In this document: piece by piece, positions 5,366-8,691 of the stretch | How positions within the stretch are numbered: the stretch's first letter is position 1 | How the letters are laid out: every line of letters starts with the position of its first letter | Source: Chloroflexota bacterium | Lineage (GTDB): Bacteria > Chloroflexota > Anaerolineae > UBA4142 | DNA: 8,691 nucleotides | Direction of reading: 5' to 3' | Assembly (NCBI GenBank): GCA_016199405.1 | Contig: JACQGS010000154.1 | Span: forward strand, 1 to 8,691 | Made by a program: the position numbers and the translations under genes | Notes under the pieces: generated by a model | The model's input: the letters and a program-made list of their open reading frames with translations, nothing else | Told to the model about the DNA's origin: nothing | Databases searched by the model: none

Positions 5366-8300
5366 AATTCGATTATCCGCGATCCTTTCCCTCGCCGCGC
5401 TCTCGCTCTTTGCCGCGCCGATCGTCCGCGCGCACGCGAACCTCGTCAAATCCGATCCGCCCGCGAACTCGGCGCAAAAAATTCCGCCGACGCGCGTGCA
5501 ACTCTATTTCAGCGAAGCGCCCGAACCGGGCTTTAGCGCGGTCTCCGTGCTCGATCGCACCGGCGCGGCGTTTGACAAACGCGATCTGCATTTGACGCCC
5601 GGCAACGCGTTTGGTCTGGAAATCTCGGTCAACGATCTGCCGCTCGGTCTTTACACCGTCGCCTGGCAAGCGCTGAGTTCGGTGGACGGGCATTTGACCA
5701 AAGGCAGTTTCGTTTTCACGGTTGGCGACACGCCGCTCGCGGATTCCGATCCGCGCCAATTCATCTCGCAAGTGGATGCCGCGCTCGAAAAATCCACGCT
5801 GCCGCCGCCGCTCGAAACCAGCGTGCGCTGGTTGAATATTCTTTTTCTCGTCGCGCTCGCCGGCAGTTTCGCCTTTCCGCTCCTCATCCTTTTCCCCGCG
5901 CGCGAAACAGCGCGAAATTCTTCGAGCATCTGGAACGGTTATCGAAATTATTTCAACGCGCAAACGCATTCGCCGGACGACGCGCTGAAAGCGTGGGCGC
6001 GCGCGTGGTTGAAGTTCACGCGCGCCGCGTGGATTTTGTTTTGCTTCGCCACGCTGGCGATGCTCATCGAGCAAACGCTCAAGACGAGCGACCTGAGCGC
6101 GTTGCCGCGCGTGTTGACGGCGACGCGTTTTGGAACGCTGTGGCTCGCGCGCGCCGCGCTGCTCGCCGGACTCGGCTGGATCTTGTGGAAAGCGCGCGTG
6201 GATTGGGCGAGCGACCCGCGCGACAATTACCCATTGTTGGTCGGGCTGAATCTGTGCGCGCTCTTGATCTTGAATCAAAGTCTGAACAGCCACAATGCCG
6301 CCGTCACGAATCCGCCGTACGTTGCGCTCGTGATGGACTTGCTGCACCTCGCCGGCACTGCGATTTGGATCGGCGGGTTGCTGCATTTGCTCTTCAGTTT
6401 CCCGACATTCTTCCGCGCGCTCCCCAAGCGTGAACAACCGCGCCAACTGGCGGCGACGATAGGCACGTTTTCGCTCGTCGCGTTCGTCGTCGTGGGAATA
6501 ATTATTCTCAGCGGCGCGGTGTCGCTGATCTTCCAAGTTGGATCGGTGCCAGCATTTTTTGAAACGCTCTACGGCGAGTCGCTCTTTGTCAAATTCCTGT
6601 TGGTCTTGCCGCTCCTCGCGCTCGGCGCGCTGAATCTGATTGTAGTTCGCAATGCCGCGTCCGTCACGGCGCGGCTCGAAAAATTTTTCGCGCGGTTTCG
6701 CGCGGCAGTCGCGACCGAAGTCGTGTTAGCCGTCGCGATCTTTTTGGTCGTCGGCGTCATGACGAGCATCGCGCCGGCAGTCGCCGCGTATGAGCCATCG
6801 TCAACATTGATCTTGCAAACGCAACGCGCGGATGATTTGCGCGTGACGTTTGCCGTTTCGTCCGATTTGGTTGGCACGAATGATTTCGATGTGAAGGTCG
6901 TCGATGCGACCGGCGCGCCGGTCGCGAACGCGGTCGTCGTGCGCATCCTGAGCACGCATCGTGATATGGATATGGGTACGCAAGAGTACGCCGCGACGAA
7001 TCAAGGCCGCGGGCACTATTCATTTCGCGGCGGCGTCTTCAGCATGGCGGGCAATTGGAATTTGGAAATTCTCATTCGCCGCCGCGGACTCGAGGACACG
7101 CGCGTTTCGTTCGGGCAACCCGCGTTCATCACGCGCTCGTCCGCGCCGCCGCGCCCATTGTTGATCGAAAATACGCAAGCATTGATCGGACTCGGCGTGA
7201 CGCTTTTGGGATTTGCGATTGGCACCGCGAGCATTTTGGTGATCGCGAAAAAACGTTTGCGGCTGGTGAATCTCGCGAGCGCGATCGTCGTTTCGCTCGT
7301 CGGGTTATTTGTCGTCGGGCAAGTCGTCGCGAACGCGCCGCCCCCGGAGATCGTCGTGATTCCGGTCGCGCCGCCGATTGCGCGCACGTTCCGCAGTCCG
7401 GTGCGCGGGGATCCCGCGACGCTCGCGGCGGGCAAACAAATTTATCAGGAAAATTGCGCGACGTGTCACGGCGATACCGGCATCGGCAATGGACCCACCG
7501 CCGCGAATCTCAATCCGAAACCGATTGATCTGACGATTCACGCGCCGCTCCACCCCGAAGGCGAATTGTTTTGGTGGGTCACGAACGGGATCAGCGGCAC
7601 CGCGATGATCGCGTGGGAATCTAAATTGAACGATTTGCAACGCTGGCAGGTCGTCCAATACGTTCGCACGCTCGGCGCGGCGCCACCGCCGGCAAATCTT
7701 GCCGCGCAACCGGCGACAACACCGAACGCGCTGACACCGCTCAACACCGATCCTGCCGCGGATCTCGTGAGAAACGAAATTAATTTTGGCGACGTGCGTC
7801 TGTTATTCGTCGCGCTGCCGCGCGCGTCCGACATTTCCGATTTCGATGTGATTTTGCAGAATGCAAGCGGGCAGCCGATTTCCGACGCGCCGCGCGTGAA
7901 TCTCTTTTTCGCGATGAACGATATGGCGCACGGCACAAATTTCGTGGACCTCGCGCCGATTGGCGAGGGGCGTTATCGCGCGCGCGGTCCGTGGTTGTTT
8001 ATGGGCGGCAAGTGGAACGTGGGCGTGATCGCGCAACTGAAAAACGGTGAGACGTACCGCGCGACCTTTGCGTTCACTGCGTCCGAGGCAACCGGCAATG
8101 TCGTTAGCCGCTTGGTTGAATCGAGTCCCACGACGCTGCAACAAATCAATGTGAGCGTCTATCCGGACACGCTTGATTTGCGCCGCGTAGATGTACAAGC
8201 AAAGCAGAACGTGCGCGTGACCGCGCTGCTCAGCGACGCTAGAAAAGAAGCGTGCGGCGGCAAAATGACGCTGGCGGAATTGGGGCTGACCGCCGCGTTC

Positions 8301-8420
8301 GGCGATACCGGCATCGCGGAAATATCGTTTACCGCGCCGCGCAGTGGGCAACTGCGAATCAAATGTGCGAAGGACGCATTGCAATTGACGATCAAGAATC
8401 CTTCAGACCCAGATGAATAA
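5358..8420 (+). CDS. CopC-CopD-YtkA-cytochrome c-YtkA-cupredoxin-like fusion protein
   Basis: This 1020-residue envelope protein joins modules normally encoded separately. Residues 1-25 are a signal peptide (PIVRA before His26). Residues 26-127 are CopC: HANLVKSDPPANS gives the N-terminal His, and SSVDGHLTKGSFVFTV gives Asp110 and His112, the Cu(II) site. Eight helices (about 157-475) form CopD, with SHNAA (His312), DLLHLAGTAIWIGGLLHL (His330) and YGESLFVKFLL. Residues about 484-590 are YtkA/FixH-like with HRDMDMG (His534, Met537, Met539). Two further helices (about 608-627, 637-657) lead to a c-type cytochrome: CATCH (700-704) and Met750 as probable sixth ligand. A second YtkA-like domain (about 795-910) has MNDMAHG (Met853, Met856, His858). 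The tail (about 925-1015) resembles a cupredoxin, with Cys966 and Cys1003. Helix count puts all soluble modules outside. ATG 5358 is chosen over an upstream frame extension because it gives the signal peptide and the overlap with the preceding gene. Copper uptake or copper-linked electron transfer is inferred. Confidence 0.88.
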   Translation: MNKIRLSAILSLAALSLFAAPIVRAHANLVKSDPPANSAQKIPPTRVQLYFSEAPEPGFSAVSVLDRTGAAFDKRDLHLTPGNAFGLEISVNDLPLGLYTVAWQALSSVDGHLTKGSFVFTVGDTPLADSDPRQFISQVDAALEKSTLPPPLETSVRWLNILFLVALAGSFAFPLLILFPARETARNSSSIWNGYRNYFNAQTHSPDDALKAWARAWLKFTRAAWILFCFATLAMLIEQTLKTSDLSALPRVLTATRFGTLWLARAALLAGLGWILWKARVDWASDPRDNYPLLVGLNLCALLILNQSLNSHNAAVTNPPYVALVMDLLHLAGTAIWIGGLLHLLFSFPTFFRALPKREQPRQLAATIGTFSLVAFVVVGIIILSGAVSLIFQVGSVPAFFETLYGESLFVKFLLVLPLLALGALNLIVVRNAASVTARLEKFFARFRAAVATEVVLAVAIFLVVGVMTSIAPAVAAYEPSSTLILQTQRADDLRVTFAVSSDLVGTNDFDVKVVDATGAPVANAVVVRILSTHRDMDMGTQEYAATNQGRGHYSFRGGVFSMAGNWNLEILIRRRGLEDTRVSFGQPAFITRSSAPPRPLLIENTQALIGLGVTLLGFAIGTASILVIAKKRLRLVNLASAIVVSLVGLFVVGQVVANAPPPEIVVIPVAPPIARTFRSPVRGDPATLAAGKQIYQENCATCHGDTGIGNGPTAANLNPKPIDLTIHAPLHPEGELFWWVTNGISGTAMIAWESKLNDLQRWQVVQYVRTLGAAPPPANLAAQPATTPNALTPLNTDPAADLVRNEINFGDVRLLFVALPRASDISDFDVILQNASGQPISDAPRVNLFFAMNDMAHGTNFVDLAPIGEGRYRARGPWLFMGGKWNVGVIAQLKNGETYRATFAFTASEATGNVVSRLVESSPTTLQQINVSVYPDTLDLRRVDVQAKQNVRVTALLSDARKEACGGKMTLAELGLTAAFGDTGIAEISFTAPRSGQLRIKCAKDALQLTIKNPSDPDE

Positions 8421-8494
8421 TTGGGACGCGGATGAACGCGGAAAGGACGGATAAAAAGAATAATCCGATTTTTCCGCGTTTATCCGCGTCCCAA
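8421..8494. terminator. Long imperfect inverted repeat, likely terminator of the copper fusion gene
   Basis: The left arm 8421-8444 (TTGGGACGCGGATGAACGCG then GAAA) pairs with the right arm 8471-8494 (TTTCCGCGTTTATCCGCGTC then CCAA) over 24 bases with one G/T-type mismatch. Inside it, CGGAT (8448-8452) pairs with ATCCG (8463-8467). It starts directly after the stop codon. The CCGCGT-rich arms look like a common intergenic repeat family. Transcription termination in both directions or mRNA 3' protection is a reasonable role, although no long T-run follows. Confidence 0.6.
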
Positions 8495-8505
8495 TGTGTT
8501 GCCCC

Positions 8506-8522
8506 GCCCAGCGCGGCTGGGC
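8506..8522. repeat. Small GC-rich hairpin
   Basis: GCCCAGC, a GCG loop and GCTGGGC form a seven-pair stem between the long inverted repeat and the lipoprotein gene. It is followed by no T-run. It may be a second, weaker hairpin in the leader of the next gene. Confidence 0.4.
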
Positions 8523-8547
8523 TGCTACCCTTGCGGATTGATTACAA

Positions 8548-8691
8548 ATGAACTCACACACCCACACACTCCCCTACATTTTTACATTCACCCTCGCGCT
8601 CGCCGCGTGCGCGCCGCAAGGAATGCCCGTGCCAACGCTCGCGCCGACGCGCGCCGCGACGCCGGTCAGCGCGTTGCCGGCGGGGCAAAAG
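8548..8691 (+). CDS. Lipoprotein, 3'-truncated by the window end
   Basis: The first 48 codons read MNSHTHTLPYIFTFTLALAACAPQ and then a Pro/Thr/Ala-rich linker ending VSALPAGQK at the edge. LALAAC is a lipobox with the acylated Cys at residue 21, so the protein should be anchored to the outer face of the membrane. The linker is typical of lipoproteins that carry a domain at some distance from the membrane. The final AGQK could be the start of a c-type cytochrome domain (the fusion protein has AAGKQIYQENC at that position), but this is only a guess from four residues. No Shine-Dalgarno is seen before the ATG. Confidence 0.65.
   Translation, partial: MNSHTHTLPYIFTFTLALAACAPQGMPVPTLAPTRAATPVSALPAGQK

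Noticed and set aside
4442..5449. Long open frame on the minus strand across the 4490 gene
   Set aside because: It is the antisense shadow of GC-rich coding sequence: highly Arg-rich, with no domain, no ribosome binding site, and opposite to a gene with a clear signal peptide.
5373..6536. 387-codon minus-strand open frame opposite CopC/CopD
   Set aside because: It is Arg/Glu-rich low-information sequence mirroring the codon bias of the fusion gene, and the + strand reading has full domain evidence.

Overview
The window reads as a GC-rich bacterial chromosome segment with every recognisable gene on the + strand. A Chloroflexota (Anaerolineae-like) source is my best guess. It rests on codon use, on intergenic repeat families that I remember from such genomes (a heptamer tract, an AGCTTGTCCTGAGCGAAGCC-type repeat and CCGCGT-rich inverted repeats), and on the large copper/cytochrome fusion. 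It is an inference, since no rRNA or marker gene is present.

Layout: (1) 1-620 is the 3' part of a GlnQ/HisP-type polar amino-acid ABC transporter ATPase. (2) 808-2295 is a visibly AT-richer gene that stands out from its neighbours. It encodes an N-terminal nucleoside-deoxyribosyltransferase/TIR-like domain, a linker and a C-terminal Nudix-like domain. It looks horizontally acquired, and it is the best candidate here for an undescribed, possibly defence- or nucleotide-signal-related system. (3) 2406-3380 is a proline-iminopeptidase-family alpha/beta hydrolase, followed closely by 3405-4016, a DUF402 protein. (4) 4017-8420 is a cluster of envelope proteins with a copper theme: a two-helix membrane protein (4017-4445), a secreted and C-terminally anchored protein whose mature N-terminus is predicted to be His (4490-5074), an easily missed 52-residue membrane protein (5207-5365), and a 1020-residue fusion (5358-8420). 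The fusion combines CopC, CopD, a YtkA/FixH-like domain, cytochrome c, a second YtkA/FixH-like domain and a cupredoxin-like tail. (5) 8548-8691 is the beginning of a lipoprotein gene that runs off the window.

How the genes may work together: the 4490-8420 genes plausibly form one copper-handling and electron-transfer unit at the outer face of the cytoplasmic membrane. CopC would bind Cu(II) through its N-terminal His plus an Asp/His pair. CopD would carry copper or electrons through eight helices. The YtkA-like domains with Met/His motifs, the c-type heme and the C-terminal Cys-containing domain would lie on the same outer side. The 52-residue protein overlaps the fusion start by eight bases (ATGAATAA), which suggests translational coupling.

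Non-coding stretches are short, none over 300 bases. They hold a perfect 34-bp palindrome (5171-5204), a 74-bp imperfect inverted repeat (8421-8494), a heptanucleotide tract (4414-4469) and a dispersed-type repeat (5085-5114). No tRNA, rRNA, insertion sequence or CRISPR array was seen.
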